64,000 nucleotides of DNA, taken from contig NZ_RQFT01000003.1 of assembly GCF_004769525.1 (NCBI RefSeq), forward strand, positions 496,001 to 560,000, read 5' to 3'. Source of the DNA: Leptospira bouyouniensis (GTDB lineage: Bacteria > Spirochaetota > Leptospiria > Leptospirales > Leptospiraceae). Made by a program: the position numbers and the translations under genes. The notes below the pieces were generated by a model, which did no database searches, was not told where the DNA came from, and saw only the letters and a list, made by a program, of their open reading frames with translations. Positions 53,865 to 63,177 of this stretch are shown piece after piece. The first letter of the stretch is position 1. The number at the start of each line of letters is the position of its first letter.

Positions 53865-55778
53865 ATGGGATCAACATTCCAAGGTATAGAAATCGGAAAA
53901 CGAGGACTTTCGGTCCACCAACAAGCGATCCAAACCACAGGTCATAATATTTCCAACGCGGATAACAAACATTATGCGCGACAAAGAGTTGTCATGAATA
54001 GCATGGATCCCATTTATGATCCTGCGTTTAATCGTGCAGAAGTACCTGGCCAAATTGGCCAAGGTGTCAAAATCTCTGAAATTGAAAGAGTTCGTGATAA
54101 CTTCATCGATGACCGTATCATTGATTCTTCATCTCTGAAAGAGTATTGGGGTAAAAAAAATGATTATTTGTACCAAGTAGAAACCGTTTTTAATGAACCT
54201 ACAGGAACTACACTTCGTTCCATGATGGATCAGTTTTGGTCCTCTTGGGAAGACCTGTCGAACTACCCAGAAGAAACAGCTCACCGTGCTGTGGTTCAGG
54301 AAAAAGCAGAAGCACTTGGTTCACGGATGGAAGATGTTTACAGAAAACTTTCCCTTCTACGTGACCAATCCAACCGTGAAATTGAAGCGAAGGTCAATCA
54401 TCTCAATACAGTTGCGGAAAACATAAAATCTCTCAATGAAAAAATTACCAAATCACAAGCATTAGGTGATAATCCAAATGATCTTTTGGATAGAAGAGAT
54501 GAACTTTTACAAGAACTCGCTGGTATGGCAGACATTACCATTGGTCGTAGTGATGAAGATGAACTTATGGTATTCATAGGCCAACAAATCCTCATCCAAG
54601 GGCAAAAAGTTCATAAAATTGATTTGGTAGGAAATCCAAATAACGATGGACTTTTGGATTTGAAATGGTCAGAGACAGGTGATACGGTTCTCCTTCGCAA
54701 AGGAAGTATCCAAGCTTTATATGAAATCAGAGACCGGATCCTCGTTGAAAAAATCAATGCAGTAGATGCTCTTGCGATCAATGCCATGGATGTCATCAAC
54801 GAAATCCATAAAGATGGATTTGGTCTCAATGGTAAAACCAATGTAAACTTTTTTGAACAAAGAGCACTTGCCACAAATACCTTTGGGGAGATTGACACTG
54901 ATGGCGATGGTCTCAATGACAAAACCGCAGTGTTTCGTGTGACAGGTCGTACCTCTCTTGATCCCGATCGCCCGATTGGAATTTCAGGAACAATGCGTTT
55001 TTTAAAGGCAAGCCCTGGTGGTGAAACTGAAATTTTAGTTCCTTATTCGAAAGATGATACCTTAAATGCGATCATCAAACGAATCAATCGTTCAGAAACG
55101 GGAGTTGTTGCTTACATGTCGCATGACAACCAATTGGCGCTAAAAGCGACAACAAACCCTCACGATAAAAAAGAAAACTTTATGATTCGTCACTTAGAGG
55201 ATTCTGGAGAACTCCTTGTGGGTCTCACTGGAATTTTAACTGCCTCTGGAGTATCGGGATCTTTTGATTATCGTAAGGTTGGTGAGATCAATAAATTTCA
55301 GTCAAACGCACAAGACATCACTCTCACACCGATGTATCACCCTTCATCATTCTTTAAAATGTCAGAAGATGTGAGAAATAATCCTGCAAACATTGCAGCG
55401 GCACGTGGTAAAGATGTCAACGGATCCGGTGATTATAATTCACCTAACGGCCAAAAGGACGGATCCAATGCACTTCTCATTGCAGCTGCCTTACGTGAAA
55501 AGCCAGTGATGTTTGATTATTCCAAAACAACGGATGATTTTTACAATTCACTCATTTCAAGGCTTGGAACAGAAGCACGGGAAGCGAAACAAGAATATAC
55601 CACTCAAAATGAACTAATGGTTGAGTTGGAAAATATGCGTCAATCTGTAATGGGTGTAAACTTAGATGAGGAGATGGCCAATATGGTCCAGTTCCAACAA
55701 TCGTACAATGCATCCGCTAGGATGATCTCAACTCTCAATGAAATGTTAGATACCATCATCAATAGGTTAGGTGTATAA
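53865..55778 (+). CDS. flgK: Flagellar hook-associated protein 1
   Basis: Joins hook to filament. The 637 residues have the rod/hook-type N-terminus ([20 protein letters not shown], then [14 protein letters not shown]), the long variable middle, and the C-terminal helical end [20 protein letters not shown] that polymerises with the N-terminus. In spirochaetes the filaments are periplasmic, so FlgK joins the internal filament. It is 2 bp before flgL in a single operon. Confidence 0.96.
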   Translation: MGSTFQGIEIGKRGLSVHQQAIQTTGHNISNADNKHYARQRVVMNSMDPIYDPAFNRAEVPGQIGQGVKISEIERVRDNFIDDRIIDSSSLKEYWGKKNDYLYQVETVFNEPTGTTLRSMMDQFWSSWEDLSNYPEETAHRAVVQEKAEALGSRMEDVYRKLSLLRDQSNREIEAKVNHLNTVAENIKSLNEKITKSQALGDNPNDLLDRRDELLQELAGMADITIGRSDEDELMVFIGQQILIQGQKVHKIDLVGNPNNDGLLDLKWSETGDTVLLRKGSIQALYEIRDRILVEKINAVDALAINAMDVINEIHKDGFGLNGKTNVNFFEQRALATNTFGEIDTDGDGLNDKTAVFRVTGRTSLDPDRPIGISGTMRFLKASPGGETEILVPYSKDDTLNAIIKRINRSETGVVAYMSHDNQLALKATTNPHDKKENFMIRHLEDSGELLVGLTGILTASGVSGSFDYRKVGEINKFQSNAQDITLTPMYHPSSFFKMSEDVRNNPANIAAARGKDVNGSGDYNSPNGQKDGSNALLIAAALREKPVMFDYSKTTDDFYNSLISRLGTEAREAKQEYTTQNELMVELENMRQSVMGVNLDEEMANMVQFQQSYNASARMISTLNEMLDTIINRLGV

Positions 55779-55780
55779 TC

Positions 55781-57049
55781 ATGATCAGAATCACTAACAT
55801 GATGCAAAACAATTCCTTGGTGCGGAACTTAAACCGCCATCAAGTAGCAATGGACGAAACCCAAACCCAATTGGGAACAGGTTTAAAAATCCGAAAACCA
55901 TCAGATGATCCTGGTGCAGCCACAAACCAAATGTATTTTCGTTCACGCCTCAACGAACTTTCTCAATATGAAGAAAACATTGGGGATGGATACCAAAGAC
56001 TCCAACAGGTTGATGGTGTTCTGGATAAGATGGGTGAAATTTTCCAACGAGTGCGTGTTTTGACAGTACAAGCTGGAAATGGTATTTACCAAGGTGACAA
56101 AGGTTTTGAGCTCGAAGTTGCGATTGGAAAAGAGATCGATCAACATTTAAGAGCAATCGTTGACCTTGCAAACGCTCGTGATGCGACAGGGCAACCCTTG
56201 TTTGGTGGTCATGTGATCGAAAGACCTCCTTTTGAGCCAATTGAATCAAAAATCAAAGGACTACAAGGTTTAGAACTCAAAAACCAATATGTGGGTGTGG
56301 AATATCGCGGTGATATTGGGGAACAACTCCGTGAAATTGAAAAAGGGGAATATATCCCAATCACCATCCCTGGTAATAAAGTATTTTGGGGAACAAACGT
56401 CAGTGTGACATCCAAAGTAGATAACTCTGCATACCAAGCTACTTCCGACCAAAAGTTTAAAATTGATGGTGTGGAAATTCATATCTCTGTTGGAGATACT
56501 ATTGATGATGTAATTGATAAAATCAACAATGCTCCCTTGGAAGTGAAAGCAAGTAAACTCGCCCAGGATAACATTTCGATCTCTTCAACAGCACCACACC
56601 AAATTTGGTTGGAAGATGTAGATGGTGGTACTGTATTGCGAGATATAGGTCTCATTGAACCTAGCGCGAGTGAACCACCTAACAATTTTTCCAAATCTGC
56701 TACAGTAACAGGACTCTCTGTATTTGATGTTCTTATCCAACTTAGGAATGACCTCATTCAAAAAGACCAAGAAAGAATTGGTGGTCGTGATTTAGGAGAC
56801 TTGGATTTAGCATTGGAAAACATTTTACGTCACCGTGCTACAATCGGAGCTCGTATGAATCGTTTGGAACAACATGAAGAACGAGTATCTTATGATAAAA
56901 TGTACATGACCGAACTTCTTGCTAAAAATGAAGGGATCGATTTTCCGGAAACCATCATGAACATGAAGTGGTTAGAAACAATTCATAGTTATGCGCTCAA
57001 TGTTGGATCAAAAATCATCAAACCAACTCTGATGGATTTTCTTAGGTAA
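55781..57049 (+). CDS. flgL: Flagellar hook-associated protein 3
   Basis: Junction protein between FlgK and the filament. The N-terminus (RITNMMQNNSLVRNLNR, then LGTGLKIRKPSDDPGAA) and the C-terminal DIN helices match FlgL and flagellin ends. Length 422 is somewhat longer than in enterics, as usual in spirochaetes, with a larger surface domain in the middle (about 160-320). Followed by fliW. Confidence 0.95.
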   Translation: MIRITNMMQNNSLVRNLNRHQVAMDETQTQLGTGLKIRKPSDDPGAATNQMYFRSRLNELSQYEENIGDGYQRLQQVDGVLDKMGEIFQRVRVLTVQAGNGIYQGDKGFELEVAIGKEIDQHLRAIVDLANARDATGQPLFGGHVIERPPFEPIESKIKGLQGLELKNQYVGVEYRGDIGEQLREIEKGEYIPITIPGNKVFWGTNVSVTSKVDNSAYQATSDQKFKIDGVEIHISVGDTIDDVIDKINNAPLEVKASKLAQDNISISSTAPHQIWLEDVDGGTVLRDIGLIEPSASEPPNNFSKSATVTGLSVFDVLIQLRNDLIQKDQERIGGRDLGDLDLALENILRHRATIGARMNRLEQHEERVSYDKMYMTELLAKNEGIDFPETIMNMKWLETIHSYALNVGSKIIKPTLMDFLR

Positions 57050-57101
57050 TTAGAGCATAATGACAGGCACGTTAGAAAGATTAGAAACAATAGGAACTAG
57101 A

Positions 57102-57563
57102 ATGTCGGTAACGATTCATACAAAACCTTTCGGAACCATCCAAGTGGATTCAAAACAAATTCTAAAATTCCCACAAGGATTACTTGGATTTGAAGAATTT
57201 GATGAATATGCATTGATTGAAGAAAGTGCAGAAAGTCCATTCAAATGGTTACAATCCACCAAAGAATCGGGCCTTGCCTTTATTGTGATCCAACCTGAAC
57301 TATTTATGAATCATTACAAACCGGCAATTAGTGATGAAGAATTGCATGATATTGGTCTTTCAAGTTGGAAGGAAGGTATTATTTTCCTAATCGTTACAAT
57401 TCCGCATGACAATCCAAAGGGTATGACAGCCAATTTACAAGGCCCTATCATTCTCAATGGAAAAGAAGGAAGAGGCAAACAATGTATTTCGCGCGATGAA
57501 AATCATCCAATCCGCAAAAATATCATTGAGTCTATGGAAGAAATGTCTTCCGAAAAGGTTTAA
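57102..57563 (+). CDS. fliW: Flagellar assembly factor FliW
   Basis: Binds flagellin and CsrA: as flagellin leaves the cell, FliW is freed and blocks CsrA, which then stops repressing flagellin translation. The 153-residue protein includes FGTIQVDSKQILKFPQGLLGFEEF and the NPKGMTANLQGPIILN loop. ATG 57102 with GGAA upstream gives the usual length; an in-frame ATG at 57060 would add 14 residues. csrA follows after 3 bp, the classical partner pair. Confidence 0.93.
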   Translation: MSVTIHTKPFGTIQVDSKQILKFPQGLLGFEEFDEYALIEESAESPFKWLQSTKESGLAFIVIQPELFMNHYKPAISDEELHDIGLSSWKEGIIFLIVTIPHDNPKGMTANLQGPIILNGKEGRGKQCISRDENHPIRKNIIESMEEMSSEKV

Positions 57564-57566
57564 CTC

Positions 57567-57806
57567 GTGTTAGTTTTAGCAAGGAGAAGTAACCAATCCA
57601 TAATGATCGGTGATGACATAGAAATTGTCATTGTTGATATTAAAGGGGATCAAGTAAAGATTGGTGTCAAAGCTCCTAAAAATGTTTCTGTTCATCGAGC
57701 AGAAGTGTACAAAGAAATTCAAGAAGAGAACAAAAAGGCTGCTGGTACAAATATTAAACCAGAAGATTTAGGTAAGTTGGGAGACTTATTCAAAAAGAAA
57801 ACTTAA
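57567..57806 (+). CDS. csrA: Carbon storage/translational regulator CsrA
   Basis: RNA-binding dimer that blocks ribosome access at GGA-loop sites. The 79 residues open with [18 protein letters not shown] and have [19 protein letters not shown] with the Arg used in RNA binding. GTG start. The tail after residue 60 ([19 protein letters not shown]) is longer than in enterics, and the family member here is regulated by FliW allosterically. Last gene of the flagellar operon. Confidence 0.96.
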   Translation: MLVLARRSNQSIMIGDDIEIVIVDIKGDQVKIGVKAPKNVSVHRAEVYKEIQEENKKAAGTNIKPEDLGKLGDLFKKKT

Positions 57807-57867
57807 CTTGATCTTTCTCTAAGCTCAAAATTCTCTGGAGACAACCTTCAGGGAGTGAATTCATCGT

Positions 57868-58542
57868 TTGAAACGTAAAATATTAATATGGCTTCTGCCC
57901 TTAATCGTTGTTTGGTTCCAGCGGATCATTGGTCTCACATCTCGGTTTCGTATCCTCAAAAACGAACAATACGAAGAATTATTTAAAAATAAAAAACCAT
58001 ATATCTATTCGATTTGGCATACGAATGTTTTGTATTCCCCTTACTTACACCGAAAGAAAAACGTTGCTGTTTTGATTTCCGAATCAAAAGACGGTGATTA
58101 TATCAATGAAGTTGTCCATCGATTTGGTAATACAAGTATTCGTGGAAGTAGTTCTAAAGGTGGATCCAAAGCACTAAAAGCTGTAATCCAACATTTAAAA
58201 AAAGGGCTACCTGCAGCCTTCACACCCGATGGTCCAAGAGGGCCAGCATTTATCGTTCAACCAGGGGTCATTGCTGCCGCCCAAGTCACACAAGTTCCCA
58301 TTGTTCCGTTTCATTATGAGTGTAGTAGACAGTGGATATTAGAAAGGGCTTGGGACAAACATCGAGTTCCAAAACCTTTTACCACTTTTGTTATTTCCTA
58401 CGGAGAACCAATCTATGTCCCTCGTGAATTGAACGAAGACGAATTTGAAAAAATGCGATTGAACGTCGAAGAAGCTATGTTACAAAATCGGGACAAAGCG
58501 ATCCATGAAGCTGAACGCATTCATACAGGAGATTCCAAATGA
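57868..58542 (+). CDS. DUF374 lysophospholipid acyltransferase-like protein
   Basis: A 224-residue inner-membrane-associated protein with one N-terminal hydrophobic segment. [44 protein letters not shown] and IVPFHYEC are DUF374 blocks; the HxN and DGPRGP residues are shared with Kdo and lysophosphatidate acyltransferases. Likely acts on lipid or lipid A. TTG start with GGAG about 10 bases upstream. Overlaps the OsmC gene by 4 bp. Confidence 0.85.
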   Translation: MKRKILIWLLPLIVVWFQRIIGLTSRFRILKNEQYEELFKNKKPYIYSIWHTNVLYSPYLHRKKNVAVLISESKDGDYINEVVHRFGNTSIRGSSSKGGSKALKAVIQHLKKGLPAAFTPDGPRGPAFIVQPGVIAAAQVTQVPIVPFHYECSRQWILERAWDKHRVPKPFTTFVISYGEPIYVPRELNEDEFEKMRLNVEEAMLQNRDKAIHEAERIHTGDSK

Positions 58543-58946
58543 CAGCAGTATTCGAAGACAAAGTCATTGTCACAACAGAGAAAACAAAATACGAAACCAA
58601 AATCACAAAAGGCAAACACCAATGGGTTGCAGATGAACCGGCAGATAAGGAAGGAACTGATTTAGGTCCAATGCCAACGGAATTACTTGCTTCCGCTTTA
58701 GGTGCTTGTACATCGATTACTGTCAGGATGTATGCAGACAAAAAAGGGTATGCTTTGGATTCAATTTCTGTCCAAGTAACAATCGATAAACGGACTCCGG
58801 AAGATCATAAATTCATTCGCGAAGTCGAATTAAAAGGGAATTTAAAACCAGAAGAAAGAGACAGATTGTATACTGTCGCTAATGCTTGCCCTGTTCATAA
58901 AATTCTTTCTGGTAAAATTGAAATTGAAACTGTGTTAATGCCATAA
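58539..58946 (+). CDS. OsmC-family peroxiredoxin-like protein
   Basis: A 135-residue OsmC/Ohr-fold protein. [22 protein letters not shown] carries the first redox Cys and [12 protein letters not shown] the second, so the pair needed for organic hydroperoxide reduction is present. It is more like the YhfA/OsmC-like group than Ohr. ATG overlaps the upstream stop (ATGA). Confidence 0.85.
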   Translation: MTAVFEDKVIVTTEKTKYETKITKGKHQWVADEPADKEGTDLGPMPTELLASALGACTSITVRMYADKKGYALDSISVQVTIDKRTPEDHKFIREVELKGNLKPEERDRLYTVANACPVHKILSGKIEIETVLMP

Positions 58947-59019
58947 ACATAACCTGGAAACAGATGGATACTCATTCGACAAAGGAATCAAAAGTAGCAA
59001 ACTGTTTCTAGGATCTCGA

Positions 59020-59847
59020 TTATATCCAGATAGGGATGACGGTGGCAGAACCACCTGACCATTCAATCTTTGTGTGAAAGTGTTTTCCTTCTCTGATCCT
59101 TGGAACCTTGGCACCATTCACATAAAAAGTACCACCTGTGTATTCATGGGTTTCTCTTTCTTTTGTTTTGCTGATGGAGTGGTGCATATGACCTGAGAGA
59201 ACGAGCGGAACTTTTTTTCCAATGGATTTGGCATATTGAATAGCTTCCGTTAGATCGATGTCTCCCCAATCCCCACCTTCTTTTTTAAATTCGGCACCAT
59301 AGATGGAATTTTTGGCACTACCGAGCCCAAAAGGTCCGTTATGCGAAAGGAAGATGATGTTTTTTTCTTTTGTTCCATCGATGAGTCGTTTGTATTTTTC
59401 AACCGAGGTTTCCATATTCGAAACCAAATACGTTTTTTTCATATGTGGTGAAAAACTGAGACCTCCTCCCATGGCATGTGGGCGACCAACAATCAGTGAT
59501 ACATCGAACTCTTGAGACAAAACAACAGAACTATATCCAAGGATGGTGATGGGTTTTACTCTTTCCGAAAGTTTTCGTAACCTACGACTTTGACCCCATT
59601 GACCTGATTGGATGAGAAGATTCGATTGAATGATCTCCCCTATGACCGATGTTAGGCTTGTCCCATCCCAATTTCCTGGAATCATATACGCGCGTTTGGT
59701 GAGGCCTTGGAACGATACCTTACCCATTTTGGGATTCCCTCGTAGGTCACCTGTGAAAAATAAAAAATCGTAATCGGACTCGTTAAAATAATCGATGTCA
59801 TTTCTGTTCCAATACCCATGGATGTCTCCGATGAGAGCAAATTTCAT
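59020..59847 (-). CDS. Metallophosphoesterase (calcineurin-like)
   Basis: A 275-residue enzyme with the calcineurin-like metal ligands GDIHGY (8-13), FFTGDLRGNP, PGNWDG, FLSHNGPFG and LSGHMHHS, where GNWD replaces the common GNHD. The substrate is unknown; nucleotides or phosphodiesters are typical. It is encoded downstream of the GH31 lipoprotein with a gap of 11 bp, so it is probably co-expressed. Confidence 0.82.
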   Translation of the reverse strand: MKFALIGDIHGYWNRNDIDYFNESDYDFLFFTGDLRGNPKMGKVSFQGLTKRAYMIPGNWDGTSLTSVIGEIIQSNLLIQSGQWGQSRRLRKLSERVKPITILGYSSVVLSQEFDVSLIVGRPHAMGGGLSFSPHMKKTYLVSNMETSVEKYKRLIDGTKEKNIIFLSHNGPFGLGSAKNSIYGAEFKKEGGDWGDIDLTEAIQYAKSIGKKVPLVLSGHMHHSISKTKERETHEYTGGTFYVNGAKVPRIREGKHFHTKIEWSGGSATVIPIWI

Positions 59848-59858
59848 TTTGTGCTGCC

Positions 59859-62093
59859 TTAATTTTTATTACGAATGCTTTCCAAAGATGATCGAATCAA
59901 CATTTCAGATTTTCCACCAACACGGATGAATGCGGGTGGCTTACCAATTGGTGCTGACACTTGGATCTTTCGATTCCCTTCATAAGTTGTACCGGTCCAA
60001 AAATGAGTCCACTTTCCACGGGGTAGATACACATCCTGTACAATTTCATTTGATACAACTACAGGTGCGACGAGTAGGTCATCTCCAAGGAAGAATTGGT
60101 ATTTGTATTTAAGAAGTGTTTTGTCTTCTGGTTCTACAATAGCATTGTGTCTGACAACCGGAAGTCCTGTTTTCGAAGCTTCTTCCACCAAACTTTGGAT
60201 ATATGGTTTTAAGGCAAAATGGATCCTTGCTATTTTTGCAAATAGTTGCACAGTATCTTCATCACCAAGGGATTTGGTTCCATCAGGTTTTGTGTATGTG
60301 TACACTTGCCAGTTTTTCAGAGGTCTATTCCCTTCGTGTGTTCGGAAGACTGGCGTAAAGGCAGAGGCTTCGGCCCAACGCAGTAATAATTCTTTGGAAC
60401 GATGGTAATTTTTTAATGGGTTGGAAATCGTTGTGTATCCACCAATATCACTATGATTTAACGCATAACCACTGATACCCGATGTTGTAAGTCCAATGAT
60501 GGATGATGGAAGTCCATCATTGGTTCCAAAACTTACCATTTGGTCTCCTTCCCAAAATAGAGTGGAATGAGCGTTGGAATAACTGTAACCAGCTCTTGTG
60601 AAGAATACGATTTTTCCTTCCATCCCTGCTTCTTTAATTGCTTCTCGATTGATCCTTGCCCAATCCACAGGATATCGGTTATGATAAACCTTTGCATCCA
60701 CTCCAGAGTGGAGTTTTGCATCATAAGGCAACCATTCTCCGAAGTCTGCCATCCATCCTGAAAGTCCCATTCCAATTAAATTCTTTTTGATAAGATCCTT
60801 GGTCCATTTCACGGCTCCTGGGTTTGTGAGATCGATGAGGTAAGCAGGAAAACCAACAGTTTGGATAAGGTAATCTTCCCCTTTTCCATTTTTGACAAGG
60901 TAACCTTTTGATTTTGCTTCTGTTAGGAGTGGATTTGTAAAATCATCACCAGGTTTTTTAGGGTCGGTATCAGCTAAAAAAGAATTTATATAACCTAATA
61001 CTTGTACGTTTTGATCGTTCATTGATTTTACGAATTTTTTAAAATCTGGGTATAATGTTTCATCCGCATACCAACGCCATTTGAGTTGGTCACCAAAGTT
61101 GGTAACACGTCTACCACACCAATCTTGGATCCAAAGCGCTGTGACAGGGTTACCAGCGTCTTTTGCTTGTTTGACAATGGTTGTTACTTTTTCAGTTCCT
61201 CCCTGTACCCCAAGCCAAGTTCCATAGGCCCATTCTGGAAGTTTTGGAAAACGGCCTGTTTTTTTCGTATAGGTTTCAATAAGGGCTTTTGCTGAACTTC
61301 CTAACCAAAGAGTACCAGTGATAGATTTTTCCGATTGGAAATCCCAAAACTCTATTTTTGTTTTGTTTGCATCACTGAAATCAAACTTCGCATAACCGCT
61401 GTTTTCGAAAAAGACAGATCGATTTTCAGAACTAATATAGTGAGGGATTGGAGCATATGTTGTATATTCATTTCCTCCTGCGCCTGCAAGTAAATTGGCA
61501 CCTGCCGTTATGGGTTGGTCACCGCGTCCAACCCCTTGTTCTTCTGTAAAAAAGAATGGTTTTTTCCCTTTGAATTCATCGTACGTGAATTGTTCCCCGA
61601 GACCATAAATCTTTTCTTCTGGATGCGATTTATAGATGAGTTGGATTCGATTCAAAGTTTCATCTGAGATTGTGATTTTGAATTCGATTTCAGTATCGGA
61701 TTTTGTTAAGAATGTAACTTGGTAATTACTAACACAATTTTTTCCTGATAACTTTCCTTGGATGGTGATTCTACCAGTTTCTTTTTTAATAGAATCAACT
61801 GTTTGTTCGTTACAAGTACGTTTAGTCAATTCTTCAAATTTAAAAGAAGCCATTCTGTATTTGGAAACAGTTTCCACCTCGGAAACGGTAAGAAAAGGTT
61901 CGTTTAACGAAAGTTCAATGAAATTGCGATCAAAAGATGTATTTCTAAGTTTGAACTCATTTTGAGATTGGATCCATTGGATTTGTTTGGAGACAGAGAA
62001 AGTTTCTTCTAGAATGGGTGTAGTTGAAACAACATGTGAGGCACATTCTAAGAATAAAAACAAAGAACATAGGGATAAAAAACGAAAAACCAT
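59859..62093 (-). CDS. GH31 lipoprotein, sulfoquinovosidase (YihQ)-like
   Basis: A 744-residue exported glycosidase with signal peptide ending in LFLEC. GH31 marks: WMADFGEWLP with the nucleophile (Asp 450) and EGDQ with the acid/base (Asp 517). The active-site surround is that of YihQ, the sulfoquinovose-releasing enzyme: GVQGGTE, LWIQDW, NHSDIGGYTT and RTHEGNRP. Of the QQRWY set that reads the sulfonate, Gln 297, Gln 323, Trp 339 and Tyr 553 are present, but Arg is Gln 336 (FGDQLKW). So specificity may differ from sulfoquinovosides. The ATG at 62093 has GGAGG 5 bases upstream. It lies upstream of a metallophosphoesterase. Confidence 0.85.
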   Translation of the reverse strand: MVFRFLSLCSLFLFLECASHVVSTTPILEETFSVSKQIQWIQSQNEFKLRNTSFDRNFIELSLNEPFLTVSEVETVSKYRMASFKFEELTKRTCNEQTVDSIKKETGRITIQGKLSGKNCVSNYQVTFLTKSDTEIEFKITISDETLNRIQLIYKSHPEEKIYGLGEQFTYDEFKGKKPFFFTEEQGVGRGDQPITAGANLLAGAGGNEYTTYAPIPHYISSENRSVFFENSGYAKFDFSDANKTKIEFWDFQSEKSITGTLWLGSSAKALIETYTKKTGRFPKLPEWAYGTWLGVQGGTEKVTTIVKQAKDAGNPVTALWIQDWCGRRVTNFGDQLKWRWYADETLYPDFKKFVKSMNDQNVQVLGYINSFLADTDPKKPGDDFTNPLLTEAKSKGYLVKNGKGEDYLIQTVGFPAYLIDLTNPGAVKWTKDLIKKNLIGMGLSGWMADFGEWLPYDAKLHSGVDAKVYHNRYPVDWARINREAIKEAGMEGKIVFFTRAGYSYSNAHSTLFWEGDQMVSFGTNDGLPSSIIGLTTSGISGYALNHSDIGGYTTISNPLKNYHRSKELLLRWAEASAFTPVFRTHEGNRPLKNWQVYTYTKPDGTKSLGDEDTVQLFAKIARIHFALKPYIQSLVEEASKTGLPVVRHNAIVEPEDKTLLKYKYQFFLGDDLLVAPVVVSNEIVQDVYLPRGKWTHFWTGTTYEGNRKIQVSAPIGKPPAFIRVGGKSEMLIRSSLESIRNKN

Positions 62094-62153
62094 CGGATCC
62101 TCCAAGAGCGAGAGCTTAGTGAACCGATGGTCTTTGGATTCGTAAATCTTTTT

Positions 62154-63005
62154 TTAGACTTTCTTGCGATCGACTCCGCCGACTCGAGGAGCTCCTGCTG
62201 CTGCACCTTGTTTGGCACCAAATACGGCCACCGCTTGTTTTGGTAAGTTGGATTTTCTCCATTCAAACCATGAACCTTGGTATGTGGTCACGTCAATGTA
62301 TCCTGCTTCTCGTAACATAAGTGCCAATAAACAAGATCTTGCACCGTTGTAATCATAGATCACAGTGGGTCTTTCAGGCATAAAAGGAAAACCATTCAGG
62401 CGTTTTTTGAAAATAGAACGTTCAATGAGATTGGCTTCACCATCATACAAATTCCTCCAGTCCCAAAGGAATGCGCCAGGCAAACGCCCGCAAAGAGTTC
62501 CTTCTTCTGGAGCAGTGAGGCGGGGAAGACGGCCTTCGTATTCGTCCATGGTCCTTGCATCAAAGATTTGGAGTTTGGTGAGATTACGTTCCATAAATGC
62601 TTTGTCGACAACACCTTCAATTGGTTTTGCTTTGTCTGCAATCGGAGGTTCGATTTTGAGTTCACCTTTTGCTTTTTTCCCTTCGACAGGCCATTTCTGA
62701 CCTAAGACATAAGCATCTTTGATTCCCATCCCACGGAGTAAATACACCATCCGAGTGGAAAACATCCCCATTCCTTCATCAAATACGATGATCCGAGTTT
62801 TTTTGGATTTTTGAAACTCTTGGATGACAGAAGCCATAGGACCATATAATTTTTTTTGGGATTCTGGGTCAGAGCCGAATGCTTTTTTGATGAATGGATA
62901 GTAGTATGCACCTTCTAACGTTTCTTCTTCATATGCTGATTGGGAACGACAATCGATGAGGAAGTCACCAGGTTCTATTTCGGTTTTAAGAAAGTTCCAG
63001 TTCAA
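62154..63005 (-). CDS. Two-domain rhodanese-like protein without catalytic Cys
   Basis: A 283-residue protein with two rhodanese domains (about 5-110 and 135-255). The second has [10 protein letters not shown] where active sulfurtransferases have VxYCxxGxRA, so the catalytic Cys is Asp (about 218); the only nearby Cys is 225. The first domain has IVFDEGMGM, as usual for the inactive half. YQGSWFEWR is kept. The last 25 residues are Ala/Gly-rich and basic. It probably binds rather than transfers sulfur, unless Cys 225 serves. TTG start with GGAG about 9-11 bases upstream. Confidence 0.82.
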   Translation of the reverse strand: MNWNFLKTEIEPGDFLIDCRSQSAYEEETLEGAYYYPFIKKAFGSDPESQKKLYGPMASVIQEFQKSKKTRIIVFDEGMGMFSTRMVYLLRGMGIKDAYVLGQKWPVEGKKAKGELKIEPPIADKAKPIEGVVDKAFMERNLTKLQIFDARTMDEYEGRLPRLTAPEEGTLCGRLPGAFLWDWRNLYDGEANLIERSIFKKRLNGFPFMPERPTVIYDYNGARSCLLALMLREAGYIDVTTYQGSWFEWRKSNLPKQAVAVFGAKQGAAAGAPRVGGVDRKKV

Positions 63006-63177
63006 AAAAGTATTCTCCTATTTCTTACATTACTTTTCCCCCCCTCGAATTTTTGAAAGTCTGAAAACCAAAAAAAAAATTCATCCAAGCCTTGGGACAT
63101 AATGAGATAAGAAATCAATTGTTCAAGAGTTGATTCCAAGGGGTATAGAAACCGATACTATGGATAGTCGGTAATCC

